Shown: positions 1-12,577, counted from the stretch's first letter. The stretch is 64,000 nt of DNA from Cunninghamia lanceolata (GCA_027924645.1 BSBN01000888.1:15135001-15199000); one strand, 5' to 3'. The notes: generated from the sequence alone by a model not told the origin. Numbers and translations are program-made.

Positions 1-735
1 GCCAGCATCTTTTCTGTCATGTGACAAAATGGGAGCATTATTGACATCCATCAAAGAAAAATAGAAAAATGGTTTTTATCAGATGTGGTAGTTACAAGTG
101 CCTCAATTGATCTATGGAAGAATGTGAACTATTTGATAAAATACCTTAAATAAATGTGGTCAAATGGAGTACAATGCATATGGTACCTGTACAAAATGGA
201 TTCATTTTATAGAGATTAAAACAAAAACTTCAAAATAAATTGTGATCGACAGGTGTAATGCCAAACTTTGCCAGCATCCTCTTGGCTTATGCTCACAAGA
301 ACACAAATATTGTAGACTCCACCAGATATTTGTCATTTCTAGGCATGCAATGGTTATAGGATATTCATAAGATAATTGCTGAAATGTATTAGCAAAAGTG
401 ATTGGTGAATGTAAAACTAGATTCTATAGTTGCCGCACCATCCAAATAGAGTGAAAGTGAAATTTTTTGTTAGATATTATAGGTGGAAATGCTTTGTTAG
501 ACATGTATAAAAAAAATGTTGATGCCTAGGCAGAGCACATGAATATCTAGACAAAATGGCCTCAAAGTAGATATCATCTCATGGAATGCAATGGCAATGA
601 GATGTGCACAAAATGGCTTTATAGAGAAGATTTAGAAACTTTCAATCAAATGCAGTTGGTAGGCATAAAATCACCTCCATGCCTGTGCAAAAATAGCAGC
701 TCCATCAATGGCACCTTCGACAAGCATGGAATAAA
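1..735 (+). pseudogene. PPR (pentatricopeptide repeat) gene fragment, decayed
   Basis: Conceptual translation in shifting frames gives the repeated wording of plant PLS-type PPR proteins: SDVVVTSASIDL near 90-125, a GVMPNFASILLAYAH segment near 253-294, GNALLDMYK near 485-510 and ISWNAMAMRCAQNGF near 580-625. PPR proteins bind organellar RNA and act in editing, splicing or stability. Here stops (for example TGA at 22-24) and frameshifts break every repeat, so no product is possible. The fragment enters from the left edge, so its true start is outside the window. PPR identity is read from motif spacing and wording; the exact subclass is not determinable. Confidence 0.75.
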
Positions 736-2495
736 TGCAAGTTTGCATATTGTATAGTTCTCATTTTTTATGTGTTTGTGTGTTACTCAAGTCATGATTT
801 TGGCTTGTTTTGTAAATAATTTTCATGATTGAGTTTCTCTTGTTTGAGTCTAGTTTTCTATCTTTAATTGTAAAGTTAGGTTCATCCTAACTCTTTCTTA
901 CAAAGTAGTTATTTTAAGTGCCTAAATTAGGTAGTTACTCTAAGTGACTATCTTTACAAAAGAAAGTTATTTAAAGTTAGTGCACTTATAAAGGTATTTA
1001 TACCAAATAGTTACAAAAAGTGGTTAAGGCAGTTACCTTAAGTGGTTACTAACCCCACCTATAAATACAACATTGTAATTCAATCAAGGGGTTGCACTTT
1101 TTCGCAAGGCATTGTATGAAGGACTTGAATAGTACTATTCAAGCAAGAAAGCAATAGAGAAATGTTTTGAATGCGTGTTCAACTTGATTTCATGTGTTGT
1201 TATTGGTATTCATATGTTTCATCAATAATGATCATGTGCTTTCCTTTCAAAGTTGTATTGTGAGAAAGATATTTCGCATCAAGTTTTGGTATCTCTACTT
1301 GGATGCATGGAGCTTAAATTCATAAGTTTAACTCTTATTTCATCATTAGTGTTTGTTATTTCTTTATTTTAGTTCTTATAATTCTAGAAAATCCAAATAC
1401 CCCTATCATACAAGGGAGTTGCCCCTCTTAAACACAGAGAGGAATCGACATAGACCTACGATTCTTCAACTGTTGTGAGCAGGTTGTTGCTAATCCAAGG
1501 GCGAATGGAGTTACTCAAGAAGATTATTTTAAAGTAACAAATCTATTTACCAATAGTATGTAGATTACATCTAGGGTTTTTGACATGAAATAGCAACAAA
1601 AAGATGGAAGAATTAGGGATACAGATCATTAGTCTTAAATTTAGGCTAAAACCCTAAGACTACGGTGCCCAACATCTAAGTTTGACATTTTTTGCCCTAA
1701 ATTTCAGCTACATTGGCTGAAAGCTCTGCTCAGCCCTGAGCTGATTCTAGTTTCTACATAGAAGTTTTGTAACACCTGTAAGTTATTTATTTTGTCATTT
1801 TGGTCATTAGAACCCTAGATCTTTCTATTCTCAAATCAATCGCATCTATTACAATAGAAAGAAAACAAGCCCTAGACCATTTGGCTCTCCCTTGAGGACT
1901 ATAGATAGGTGTACAAGTCTTGGTTAGCTTGTGTTCTAATGTTGGATAGGAAAGATTGGTCTAGTTGGTGTATAATTGATTAGATCTCTTTTCCAATGGA
2001 ACAAGTACTATGATGAGACAACCAATAAGGTCATAAGTAAATCTATGTCGATAGCACCATGATATGAAAGACCATGATACTATCATGGCAGGTAGGTTAC
2101 AAGGGCTAATGTAGATGCAAGATGGTGATGTAGGTTTTGTTATCTTTTTGTTGGAGGTTTATGCCTTTTTTAGACAAAACCCTAGTTTTTAAAGATTTTA
2201 TCATATCTTTCAAACAACGTGAAATTTTTCTATAATTATTTCACTAAAGTTTCTAGATCGTCTATGGAGGATACATAAAAAATCAAGGTTATATCATCAA
2301 GTTTGAGTGAGTTGTGACAATTTTATGATTTTCTATAAATCTACTTTTTAGGGTGTAAATCAGTGAATTTTTAATTTATTAAGTTTGAGTGCTATCTTTT
2401 TTACTTTTTGTCTATTTTTATTTTGTATTTGTAGGACTAATGAACACAAGATATTATTCATCATTTTAACAAGTTGTCAGAGATATTAGATTTTG
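736..2495. other. Non-coding stretch with LTR-like promoter segment
   Basis: No reading frame of interest. A TATA-like ctataaataca lies at about 1059-1069, followed by a segment resembling the start of an LTR-retrotransposon transcript, but no matching second LTR was found, so this is at most a solo-LTR remnant. Bases about 1860-1995 resemble about 41030-41165 (shared wording ctctcccttgaggactata), a dispersed repeat also found next to a gypsy element further right. Confidence 0.3.
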
Positions 2496-2975
2496 TTAAT
2501 CCCATGTAATGGAATTAGGAAGTGGAGATGATGGTTCGATGGTGAAAATGACATTGTCATTGAAAAGGTAGGAAATATCAAGGTCTTTCAGAGAGGCATT
2601 GATGGTCCCATCAATGGTAATTTCAACGACATTAGGAGGTTTATCTTGACTTGTAGAGGTAGCATGAGGATCTTTGGTTTTTGAACTAGGAGGCATGTGT
2701 CCTAATCCAAAATGGTCATGGTTTACCTCTATCGGTATTGGTTCAATAATTCTTTGCTCATGAATCCCAAGATGTTGACCTTTATATCTCATATTTTCAC
2801 ACATATGTGATGGAAAATGATATTTTTTCTTAAGATGGACAACTGGAGATTTTTCATCATCAAATTTATCTTTATAGAGCCAAGAATCTAGGGAGTCTTC
2901 AATTTGTTCTTCACCCAAGGTTCCTTTAGAAGAAAAATTAATAACCCTGAAATGTTTAGTGCTTGTCTTTTGCAT
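2496..2975 (-). pseudogene. Gypsy polyprotein fragment with degenerate G-patch
   Basis: A 159-codon open stretch. Its middle (about residues 58-93: CENMRYKGQHLGIHEQ, then IIEPIPIEV, ending FGLGHMP) lines up with the glycine-rich G-patch found between protease and reverse transcriptase in plant Ty3/gypsy elements of the Tat/Ogre group. The pattern is M-G-Y, G-x-G-L-G, Q-G-I, a basic/acidic stretch and G-L-G. Several glycines are replaced (MRY for MGY, GQH for GQG, QRI for QGI), so it is a decayed copy. No protease or RT is readable beside it. G-patch modules bind nucleic acid in retroviral and retrotransposon polyproteins. Assignment rests on pattern recognition only. Confidence 0.55.
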
Positions 2976-3865
2976 AGAGGAACATTATGGAGGATGACCA
3001 TGAGACTTTGGAGATAGAGGTAAATGACCTATATGAAAGATGTTAAATGTAGCTCATAACAGTTTCATGTCCTTATAAAGAATACAAGGATTACGATCAT
3101 GATATTGGATATGGAAACTCATGACAACCTATGTGGCATTCTTCCTTATAATAAGGGAACTAATCAACACCATGTATAGTGAATCACAAATCTCTTTAAG
3201 GTGGTCCTCTGAATTTTTTTTGTTACAATGTGCTATAATCAAATGTCATACTCATCTTTCCCATTTTAATTTTTTTTTATAATTGGTTCATATTTAGGAT
3301 ACCATGTGCATCATATGGCATCAATAAATGTTTTACCACACAACAAAGAATAAGTCCTAAATACCTTGGGTTACTTCTAAAGAAATGCATTTAGAAGCAA
3401 ATGTAGCCAAGAAGGTTATGCTGATTAACATACTAATTTATCTTATTAAATTATAATTGTGATCAAATAAATGTGTTATGTTCAACTTGGGACTGATAAT
3501 GTTAATCAAAATTGAAAACAAAAATGTACATTCAATGAAATGCATATAGTTTTGAGTGAAAAATGAACATAAACATAATAAATAACAGTGCTCTTGATTT
3601 ACCTTCGATAGAAATTATTAGTTAATACTTCAAATAAATAATATAATGAATTTGTTTTTACTAGATGAGTAGTTTTGATTGGGTTTAAACACACCCAATT
3701 GATCCTATTTTGTTGTAATTTTTCAATATTATCCCCCATTGGTAAAATATTGTAAATAATTTGTGTCTAGTTGTACTCAATGGCCAATTTCTCATTATTA
3801 GCTTCAATTTATCATAGGTTTCTCTTATTAGTACAAGACTTTATTTTATGTGGATAATCAAATAA
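2976..3865. other. AT-rich stretch, nothing recognised
   Basis: No coding motif, RNA gene or repeat partner was found by eye. It lies between the G-patch fragment and the H1 repeat. Confidence 0.5.
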
Positions 3866-4312
3866 TGATAACTAAATAGTTGGTCATTATTATTCACGGT
3901 TAAACTTTCTTTTGTACAAATGTTTTTGGTTTATGGCTAAAGCACATGTAATGTATATTATTGAACATTATAAAGGAATTGAATTACAACTAATATTCCT
4001 AATTATGATGTATTTGGGATGACAGTAAGGGATATTAGTTTTAATTGAATTCCCCTTAATTACACCTAACTATGCATATAATTGAAGGGATATGATAATT
4101 GAATCTACTGTATTCATAATGGGGGATAATTATGCTTCATGGTTCCAATTAGAGCTTATTTTGCTCAATTGCACACTTGGTTATATCTATATAGTAACTC
4201 AATCCATAATGTGTGTAATTTAGGTTATCTACACCTTAAAATTCCAATTGGAGCATATTATACCCAATTGAACACTTAATTTAGCTAATCTTATAACTGG
4301 ATCAATGGTGTG
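3866..4312. repeat. Repeat H1, left part (split by element G0)
   Basis: This matches about 29467-29890 (copy H2) nearly end to end: both start at aatgataact, share ctaatattcctaattatga, and contain two diverged internal units beginning ccaattRgagc. The sequence continues after the G0 insertion at 27143. The last five bases, GTGTG (4308-4312), are the G0 target-site duplication. The nature of the H repeat is unclear: it could be a pair of short LTRs around 27.2-29.5 kb, but no primer-binding site or convincing TG..CA ends were seen. Confidence 0.7.
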
Positions 4313-5259
4313 TGTTGGCTCCCAAAATAAATGCAACCCAAAACTCTAAAACATTCCTAAATGAGGATTGTTGTTAGGGTGATAGGAAGAGGTTTATCAA
4401 CAAGTTAAGGGGGATTTTAGCCAACTGCAGGAGTGGGTATACTCCTCTGCACTTCAGGATCAGCTAGACCTAGGAGGGATATTCCTAGAGGCATAAAATA
4501 AAATACCAAGAACAAATATAGCCTTACCAAATGTACACTTGACCCCAAGAGTTGTCACTAGATCAAGACAAACTGGTTGCACAAGCCTATATATTAAGCT
4601 GATTCAATTGTACGAATGTACATGCATAGGAAAGATGGTTTTTTCCCCAAATAATAGGTGAATGATTTGTTTGATTTTAAAGAGTGACTGGTGCTTCTCC
4701 AATATAGATCACTGCCTATTCTATTGGGCAACAAAGTCATCTAATGCAAGGAGGAAAGGAAGTACATAGAAAAGAATTGACAGAACTAGACATACATTTA
4801 CATATATGACTTTTCGATAGGTCTTCATACAATGAACATACTTAATGATCCAAAAGAGAACTACAATGGTTCATATGCAACAAAGAAATGGCAAATACAA
4901 AGCCTTGTATTAACTTAGATGTTGTCACACATCTCCAAACCTCTATTACAATCATACCGGCAAGTGTGGCAAGGGAAAATACATAACTGAGATTACATAT
5001 TTACCAAAATAACTACATACTCCGATGGAGACATTCATTATATTCAAATTTTCTTTACATAACCTTCCCACTCTATGCTAAATAAAATCCCTTCACTAAC
5101 AAACTAGAGATATTGTGTTTTGATGCCAGAGAAGCTCCTTCTAAAGGCTCTCCCAGACCAAATAATTGGCTCAGTGACCAACCCTGAAAACATCTAAAAA
5201 ATATGCCTATATAGAAATTGTTAGCATCTTTAACTATAAGCTAACTAATGAGTTGACTC

Positions 5260-7462
5260 TATTGGTAATCATTTATGCTTAGGGTTCTAAGCTGGAGCAT
5301 TTGTAGGCCCCTTCCGAAAAATCCAAAGAGTTTTGTCCTCTGTAGTTCTAAAATATGCATTGGCAGGTGTAAAATCTCCATTGCCCTTTGGAAAAATTAG
5401 TTAGATGCATTTACTACAGTGCTGGAGATACAAGCAAAAAATATACATTGCAGACATATTCCAGGAAAGATTCGTTGTTTGTATGCAGAGGAAATATACA
5501 AAGCAAAATATACAAGGGCATGCTAATATACAATTGCTATAGTGGCAAGCGAAAGATACATTCTCGAAATATTTTGTTGAAGATACTGCAGTTGTATATT
5601 AGAGGTTTGTATATTTGCAGATGCAAGCAAAACATACAAAGGTGCAAAGATGCATTTGCTACAGTGCAGCGAGGAAGATACATGTGGTAGGGACCGTAGG
5701 TATATACAAACAAGTTTGTATATTTGGCATACAAAGGAAATATACATTTGATGAGATACAAGTTGGATTCGAAAGGTTCTCCAATCTGGCTGATAAATGA
5801 GTTAGAATCCGTGACTTGTATATTTGCTTTTGTATGTGCAACATACAAAATGGAGGTGCAAAGGAAGACATACAATCCGGACCCGGTGAAGATTTCAAAT
5901 TGCTTCATAAACATTTGGGGTCTGTGGCGTGCATGTATATGGTGTTTGTACACACCGATATACAAAGAGGATATGCGAGGAAACATGATGCAAAGCGGAC
6001 CCGATAGTTGATTTTCAATTTGTTCTATGATGTTTTGGGGTCCGCCTTCTATGAAGGGTGATTGTATATGCATATACAGGGGGCGAAAAGGCAAAATGGT
6101 AAAGCAAAAAGTCAGCGATAGGAATATGGAGTGCCTACGTGGCATGATATCACAAGTGGGCGACTTTTCAGGCATTTTTGGGGCCATCGATCTCAGCGAT
6201 GGGGAGGTGATCGATGACAGGTTTTGAATACCTAGCAGTGATGGTTTTCTTTGTCTGCAGCCCATTTTTGAGTGGGAAAATCTCCAGATGCATCTGCTGT
6301 TGCATCCCGCGGGTAGCTTAAGCAGTAATGGTGAAATTCAGGGGATGACCGATCGAGTTGACAGGTTAACCACTTGATTAATGAAGAAAGTCTTTGAGTG
6401 GCGGCTCAGATCCCGAGCCCACCTGCTCTCTTCCTCTGCTTCCCAGCTGCATTCAATTTTTAGTGCCATTTCTCATGATGCATTGTATTTGGCAATTTTT
6501 GATTTGCCTTGTAATTAATGTGTTGAGTACACTTCCTTGTTGTATAAGGAGGACTGTGTTACTCATTTTGGGGGTTTGAAGACTTGGGCAATTTTTTGTG
6601 TGAATAACAAAATATAGAGCATTTCCTTGTTGTTCTATCTCATTTTGGAGTTTATGTATTGCATCTGTGATGTATCTTACACATATGTTCAGTTTCAGTG
6701 TCAATTTTATATGAAAAATGGTTCTTGCATGTGTTTTGCTATCTATCTCCACTTGTTGTATGCATCTCTTCTTCTAAATTTGGTTGCTAAGGGTTTCTCA
6801 AATTCTAGAATACAGATTTATGTATTGCATACTTGATCTCTAACTTCCATTCAAGGAGTGGATTAAACTATTTTAGGTTAAGGTATGGAGAAGAGTGTAT
6901 GTCAGTGGGGTATCTGTAAGTATGGACAGTCAAATACTTATCCTTGGGTGATGTTTGTAAGGCAAGCATCAATCCTAACCCCTTGAAACTCAAATGCTAG
7001 TTGCAAGCCATTCTTATGTATATGTCTATTTGACTCCTTGCCCTGAGATAGGCACTGGTCTGATCTTGTGAAGTAGTTATGATCCAAAACCCTATCTTGT
7101 ATCCAAACCATAATTTCAAACCCTTCCATAATTTCAACTTGTTACTTGTAGGAGTAGGATTAGAAACCCCCTGCATACTCTCATCCACAACTAGACAAAT
7201 ATGCCCAAGAATGTTGCCAACCTTGTGATTTATCAAACAAATCTTGGTCCACACATGAGAGTATTCTACCTGTCACTAGAAAGCTAAATCTTTATGTCAT
7301 TTGGAGAGTAAATGTTACATCTTTATCAAATAGGGACACCCCCCTTGGTGTAGTAGAACCAGAAGTGAAGGGGAGGCAGCTCATGCAACCTGTCATTTCT
7401 GTTGGCTGAATCAGCCTGTGCATAGGAACTGGCAAACCCTCTACCGATTTAGGAAAGATAAC
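5260..7462 (+). repeat. G1 5' LTR
   Basis: It is colinear with 9982-12203. The region 5390-6080 is dense in TATACAAA and its complement TTTGTATA, including the dyad TATACAAAC-AA-GTTTGTATA near 5703-5722. Apparent overlapping reading frames on both strands here come from this low-complexity wording and are not genes. Compared with the 3' copy, the terminal CAATA and the first base of the primer-binding site appear to have been deleted at 7462/7463. Confidence 0.85.
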
Positions 7463-7740
7463 GGCGACTCTGCTGGGGAACTAAACAAAAAAAGAAAAAT
7501 CTCTGTGTGCCCATCTGAGTCACCAACAGAATTGGCAACTTTGCTGGGGAGATAATGTCATATCCATGAAAGTTTAAGTCTAAAAGATTGAAAAATTAGA
7601 CCTGGAGGTGCTTTGTTGTAGCAAAGGAAAAAGTTGTATGTGTGACTCTGCTGTGGTAGAACCCAAAAAGAAAGAAATCAATTTTCAACTTCAGCCTGTT
7701 TGAAGCTCATTCCTCTGCTAAGGAGGTGGCGACTCTGCAT
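7463..7740 (+). promoter_or_regulatory. Primer-binding site and repeated PBS-like motifs in G1 leader
   Basis: The first site, GGCGACTCTGCTGGGGAA (7463-7480), follows the LTR as a primer-binding site should. Similar wording recurs at 7533-7550 (TGGCAACTTTGCTGGGGA), 7641-7656 (TGTGACTCTGCTGTGG) and 7727-7740 (TGGCGACTCTGCAT). Only the first is in the usual position. The others may be decayed leader duplications. Confidence 0.65.
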
Positions 7741-8049
7741 AAGAAAGAACCTGATAAAAGAACAAAACCAGTCAGAGAAGAATTTGTAGCTACTGCAACA
7801 TATCCAGGTATTTCATATTGTTTGAAAGACTCCCTATTGGTGAAATCGCATTGCTTAAAAGGGACATGATAGTGAAAGATTGCATGCTATTGTAAGAACT
7901 TAGTTTGTATTTCCAAAGAGTATGCAATATTGTTTGAAAGACTCATTTGGAGGACTATAGGAAAGCTAAACAAGAGTCTGAATTTGCAAGGCCTAAGGTC
8001 ATTGTTCACTAAAAATCTGTGTTGAAAAGAAAAGGGTTGTAAGAACATA

Positions 8050-9785
8050 ATGATGTATTATCAGCCCATGAACCCTAGTGAGGTGTCAAATGCAATAATG
8101 CATAATAATCAGTCCCAACCATGTAATAGAAAGAGTTTTAGACTTGACAGATATAAGCCCATAAACTTTGATGGCATCTGTGGCTATCCAAATGCTTTTC
8201 CATCTAAAATCAAAAAATATTTGCCCAAATTCAATGGTGCAAAGGATGAATCAGCTGAGAAACACTTGCAGCAATTTATAAATGTTAAAGATGATTTTGA
8301 GATTGACCATGAATATGTAGTTATGAAATTATTTGTTCAATCTCTAGATGATGATGCAAGGGACTAGTTCTCCTATCTTCCAGCTTACTTTGTCAGCTCT
8401 TGGCGTGATTTTAAATCTGCATTTTAGATCAATATGGTGAAATAATTTCTGATTAAGCAGTTATTAGTGATTTTATGTATATCCATATTGAAGAGGATGA
8501 GTTGATTCCAGCCTTTAACCTCAGATTTATGAGGACATTGAATAGAATTCCAGAATGCATGAGACCTAATGATACATTGTGCCTATTTGTCTATTTGGGA
8601 GCATTTGATAGGAAAATGAGCTATAGATTGAGAGATAAAGAGCCCACCACATTGCATTAGGCACATTAGTTTGCAATTGACATTAAAAATAATTGGAGGT
8701 ATGGAATTCAAAAGGGTTATTTCTCTAAAAAAATTTGCTGCCCTAGGGCCACCAATGTTGATGAGGGATATAGTTTAATTGTTGGAAATGAATGTCAAAG
8801 TACTCACACCCCTGCTGTCCCAGTTTTTGCATCATCCCAAGTTGATGATGTTTCTGTTATAGAGGAGGATGTCCTGATTTGTCCAACAAATGAAGTTGAT
8901 AATAATAATTTTTCAAATAATATTTGCATTCTAGTCCTAAACAAAGAGCATTCATGTTTAAATGATCCAGTTGTGCAAAGTAGTGATCATATGGATCAAG
9001 AGTCAATATCAGTTTCATTAGGAAGCACTAGAGGGCTGGAAAGTGATGTATATTGTTCAACTTCAGAGTGTATTGAAGTAGTAGAAATTTTGTATGTGGG
9101 GTAATCAGAGATTAAAGATGATAGAGATGATATCCATGATCAATTCATGGATTAGGTTTGTTCTTCTTATGACTCTAGGTCTAATAATGATGAAAAAGAA
9201 ATGGATTGTCATGAAGAAGAAATAGAGACCTTTGCAATGAGCATGAATCCCCTTTATGATGAGCCTATGGATGCATTTGATTTTGTGAGTCATGACCTTC
9301 AGTGGTGCAGAACTAACCCTCTGTTTGAAAATGATAATACTAACTTGCAAACTGTGGATAATGAATGCTCAGTATCATTTGGTTCAGACATGTGCAATGA
9401 TAGCTATGTGGATCAAGTTTTGCTTTCAATGTCAATAGGTGATATGAATTACATTGGGGGTCTCATATTTTCTGAGTGTTTTTAGTTTTTAGATCAGCTA
9501 GATATGTGTTTGGTTATATGCAGCAGCCAGGTAGATAATGAATATTGCCAAATGCAATATGAGGATATACTGCTTGAGGATCATAACATACATATGTTTC
9601 CTAATGCTGAAAATTATTATAATGTGTATGGTTATATGTCTGGTTGTAAGGTACAGAGTGATAGAGGCAGTACTAACAGTGGCAAGTTTTCAGAAATGGT
9701 GAAGCATGTAATTGATCAAATTAGCTTACGGGCAGATTGTTTTAATGTTTTCAACTGTGGTTGGAGTTATCTAGTTTGGAATTAG
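8050..9785 (+). pseudogene. G1 gag and acidic downstream coding region
   Basis: Codons from 8050 give a retrotransposon gag (capsid) segment: YLPKFNGAKDESAEKHLQQF, then VVMKLFVQSLDDDARD, with a TAG at 8365-8367 where a tryptophan (DARDWF) is usual. After a frame change the same polypeptide continues from about 8475 to 9785 in one frame with a few stops. It is rich in Asp, Glu, Asn and Ser and contains DLQWCRTNPLFEND at about 9295-9336. A near-identical peptide occurs in element G0 (DFQWCMDNPLFEDD). No zinc knuckle, protease or polymerase follows. Gag would form particles; the acidic part has no known function to me. It is not translatable as it stands. Confidence 0.7.
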
Positions 9786-9981
9786 GCATTTGACAGGATA
9801 AAGTTATGGTTCTTCATTTTTGGCTGCCCAGGGCCGCCAAAATAATCTTCAAAATATAATTTGTGATGCAGGTTGGTATGATAGACTCTATTGCCAAATG
9901 AATAAGTCCCAATTTGTGAAACTAGAGATTCTATGGTTCTCGCCATGCCTGCAAGAGGCATGCATTCCCAATTAGAGCCTA

Positions 9982-12203
9982 TGTTGGTAATCATTTATGA
10001 TTAGGGTTCTAAGCTGGAGCATTTGCAGGCCCCTTCCCAAAAATCCAAAGAGTTTTGGCCTCTGCAGTTCTAAAATATGCATTGGCGGGTGTAAATCTCC
10101 ATCGCCCTTTGAAAAAATTAGTTAGATGCATTTACTACAGTGTTGGAGATACAAGCGAAAAATATACATTGCAGGCATATTTCAGGAAAGATTCATTGTT
10201 TGTCTACAGAGGAAATATACAAAGCAAAATATACAAGGGCGTGCTAATATACAATTGCTACAGTGGCGAGCGGAAGATACATTCCCAGAATATTATGTTA
10301 AAGATACCGTAGTTGTATATTAGAGGTTTGTATATTTGCGGATGCAAGCGAAACATACAAAGGTGCAAAGATGCTTTTGCTACAGTGCAGTGGGGAAGAT
10401 ACATGTGGTAGGGCCCGCGGGTATATACAAATGAGTTTGTATATTTGGCATACAAAGGGAATATACATTTGATGAGATACAAGTCAGATTCGAAAGGTTC
10501 TCCAATCTGGCTGATAAATGAGTTAGAATCCACGACTTGTATATTTTCTTTTGTATGTGTAACATACAAAATGGAGGTACAAAGGAAAACATACAATTCA
10601 GACCTGATGAAGATTTCAAATTGCTTCATAAACATTTGGGGTCCGTGGCGTGCATGTATATGGCATTTGTACATGCCAATATACAAAGAGGATATGCGAG
10701 GAAAGATGATGCAAAGCAGACCTGATAGTTGATTTTCAATTTGTTCTATGATGTTTTGGGGTCCGCCTTATATGAAGGGTGATTGTATATGCATATGTTT
10801 ATGCATATACAAGGGGTGAAAAGACAAAATGGTAAAGCAAAAAGTCAACGATAGGAATATGGAGTGCCTACGTGGCACGATATCACAGGTGGGTGAATTT
10901 TTAGGCATTTTTGGGGCCGTCAATCTCAGCGATGGGGAGGTGATCGACAACAGGTTTTGACTACCTGGCAGCGATGGTTTTCTTTGTCTGTGGCCCATTT
11001 TTAAGCAGGAAAATCTCCAGATGCATCTGTTGTTGCATCCCGCGGGTAGCTAGAGAAGTAATGGTGAAATTCAGGGGGATGATCGATCGAGTTGATGGGT
11101 TAACCACCCCATTAATGAAGAAACTCTTTGAGTGGTAGCTCAGATCCCGAGCCCACCTGCTCTCTTCCTTTGCTTCCCGGCTGCATTCAATTTTGAGCGC
11201 CATTTCTCACAATGCATTATATCTGGCAATTTTTGATTTGCCTTGTAATTAATGTGTTGAGTACACTTCTTTGTTGTATAAGGAGGACTGTGTTACTCAT
11301 TTTTGGGGATTGAAGACTTTGGCAATTTTTTGTGTGAATAACGAAATACAGAGCATTTCCTTGCTATTCTATCTCATTTTGGAGTTTATGTATTGCATCT
11401 GTGATGTATCTTGCACATATGTTTAGTTTCAATGTCAATTTTATATGAAAAATGCTTCTTGCATGTGTTTTGCTGTCTGTGTCCACTTGTTTTATGCATC
11501 TCTTCTTTTGAATTTGGTTGCTAAGGGTTTGTCAAATTCTGGAATATAGATTTATGCATTGCATACTTGATCTCTAACTTCCATTCAAGGACTGGATTAA
11601 ACTATTTTAGGTTAAGGTATGGAGAAGAGTGTATGTCAGCTGGGATATCTGTAAGTATGGACAGTCAAATACTTATCCTTGGGTGATGTTTGTAAGGCAA
11701 GCATCAGTCCTAATCCCTTGAAACTCGAATGCTAGTTGCAAGCCATTCTTATGTATATGTCTATTTGACTCCTTGCCCTGAGATAGGCACTGGTCTGATC
11801 TTGTGAAGTAGTTATGATCCAAAACCTCTGTCTTGCATCCAAACCATAATTTCAAACCCTTCCATAATTTCAACCTGTTAGGTGTAGGAGTAGGATTAGG
11901 AACCCCCTGCATACTCTCATCCACAACCAGACAAATATGTCCAAGAACGTTGCCAACCTTGTGATTTGTCAAACAAATCTTGGTCCACACATGAGAGTAT
12001 TTTGCCTGTCATTAGAAAGCTAAATCTTTATGTCATTTGGAGAGTAAATGTTACATCTTTATCAAATAGGGACACCCCCCTTGGTGCGGCAGAACCAGAA
12101 GTGAAGGGGAGGCAACTCACGCAACCTCGCATTTCTATTGGCCAAATCAGCCTGTGCATAGGAACTGGCAAACCATCTACCGATTCAGGAAAAATAACCA
12201 ATA
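9982..12203 (+). repeat. G1 3' LTR
   Basis: It matches 5260-7462 almost base for base and starts TGTTGGTAATC. It extends five bases further (CAATA) than the 5' copy before the GACTC duplication. As in the 5' copy, the many short open frames at 10055-10998 are low-complexity artefacts. Confidence 0.85.
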
Positions 12204-12208
12204 GACTC

Positions 12209-12561
12209 AAGCATCAGTTGCTCTATTTTTCACCTCCTTCCTTCATGCAAATAAGGAATGGTGAAATAGCAGTTTAACTCTGTCTCTCTTTTCACCACCT
12301 TCCTTCATCCAAATAAGGAACGGTGAAACAACAGTTTAACTTTACTTTCACTGCCTCTTTCTTCAGGGGTTGCTTTGTGGTATTTCATCTTTGACTCACA
12401 ATTTTGCATGGAGTTCATCTCCTGCTATATATTGTACTCATTCTTAAGTTAATTAATGATTGATTCACAATTTATCTTTCATGTCAATTAATTTGTGCAA
12501 TCATGTAATTTGTTGTTCTACCAGTATTCCTGGTTTTCACAGGTTTAACTAAAGTTTAACA
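12209..12561 (+). repeat. T1 5' LTR, right part
   Basis: It continues the LTR begun at 5219-5259 after the G1 insertion and ends TTTAACA immediately before the primer-binding site. It matches 13507-13859. Confidence 0.88.
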
Positions 12562-12577
12562 TGGTATCAGAGCTGAG
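12562..12577 (+). promoter_or_regulatory. T1 primer-binding site (tRNA-iMet type)
   Basis: TGGTATCAGAGCTGAG directly abuts the LTR end, the standard Copia arrangement complementary to initiator tRNA-Met. Confidence 0.85.

Larger units (their letters stand above)
5260..12203 (+). mobile_element. G1: gag-only Ty3/gypsy-type LTR element nested in T1
   Basis: Direct repeats of about 2.2 kb (5260-7462 and 9982-12203) flank a 2.5-kb interior. The element is bounded by GACTC at 5255-5259 and 12204-12208. Outer ends are TATTGGT and ACCAATA, a perfect 7-bp inverted pair that probably decayed from TGTTGGT and ACCAACA (the inner 3' LTR start is still TGTTGG). A primer-binding-like GGCGACTCTGCTGGGGAA starts at 7463, of the type reported for Ogre/Tat relatives (tRNA-Arg). 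Only gag and a downstream acidic region are encoded, with no protease, RT or integrase. The unoccupied target site is seen in the T1 3' LTR near 13500. Confidence 0.88.

Noticed and set aside
5388..6265. Several overlapping open frames on both strands, repeated at 10055-10998
   Set aside because: They lie in the duplicated LTR of G1, arise from TATACAAA-rich wording that happens to lack stops, and encode no known motif.
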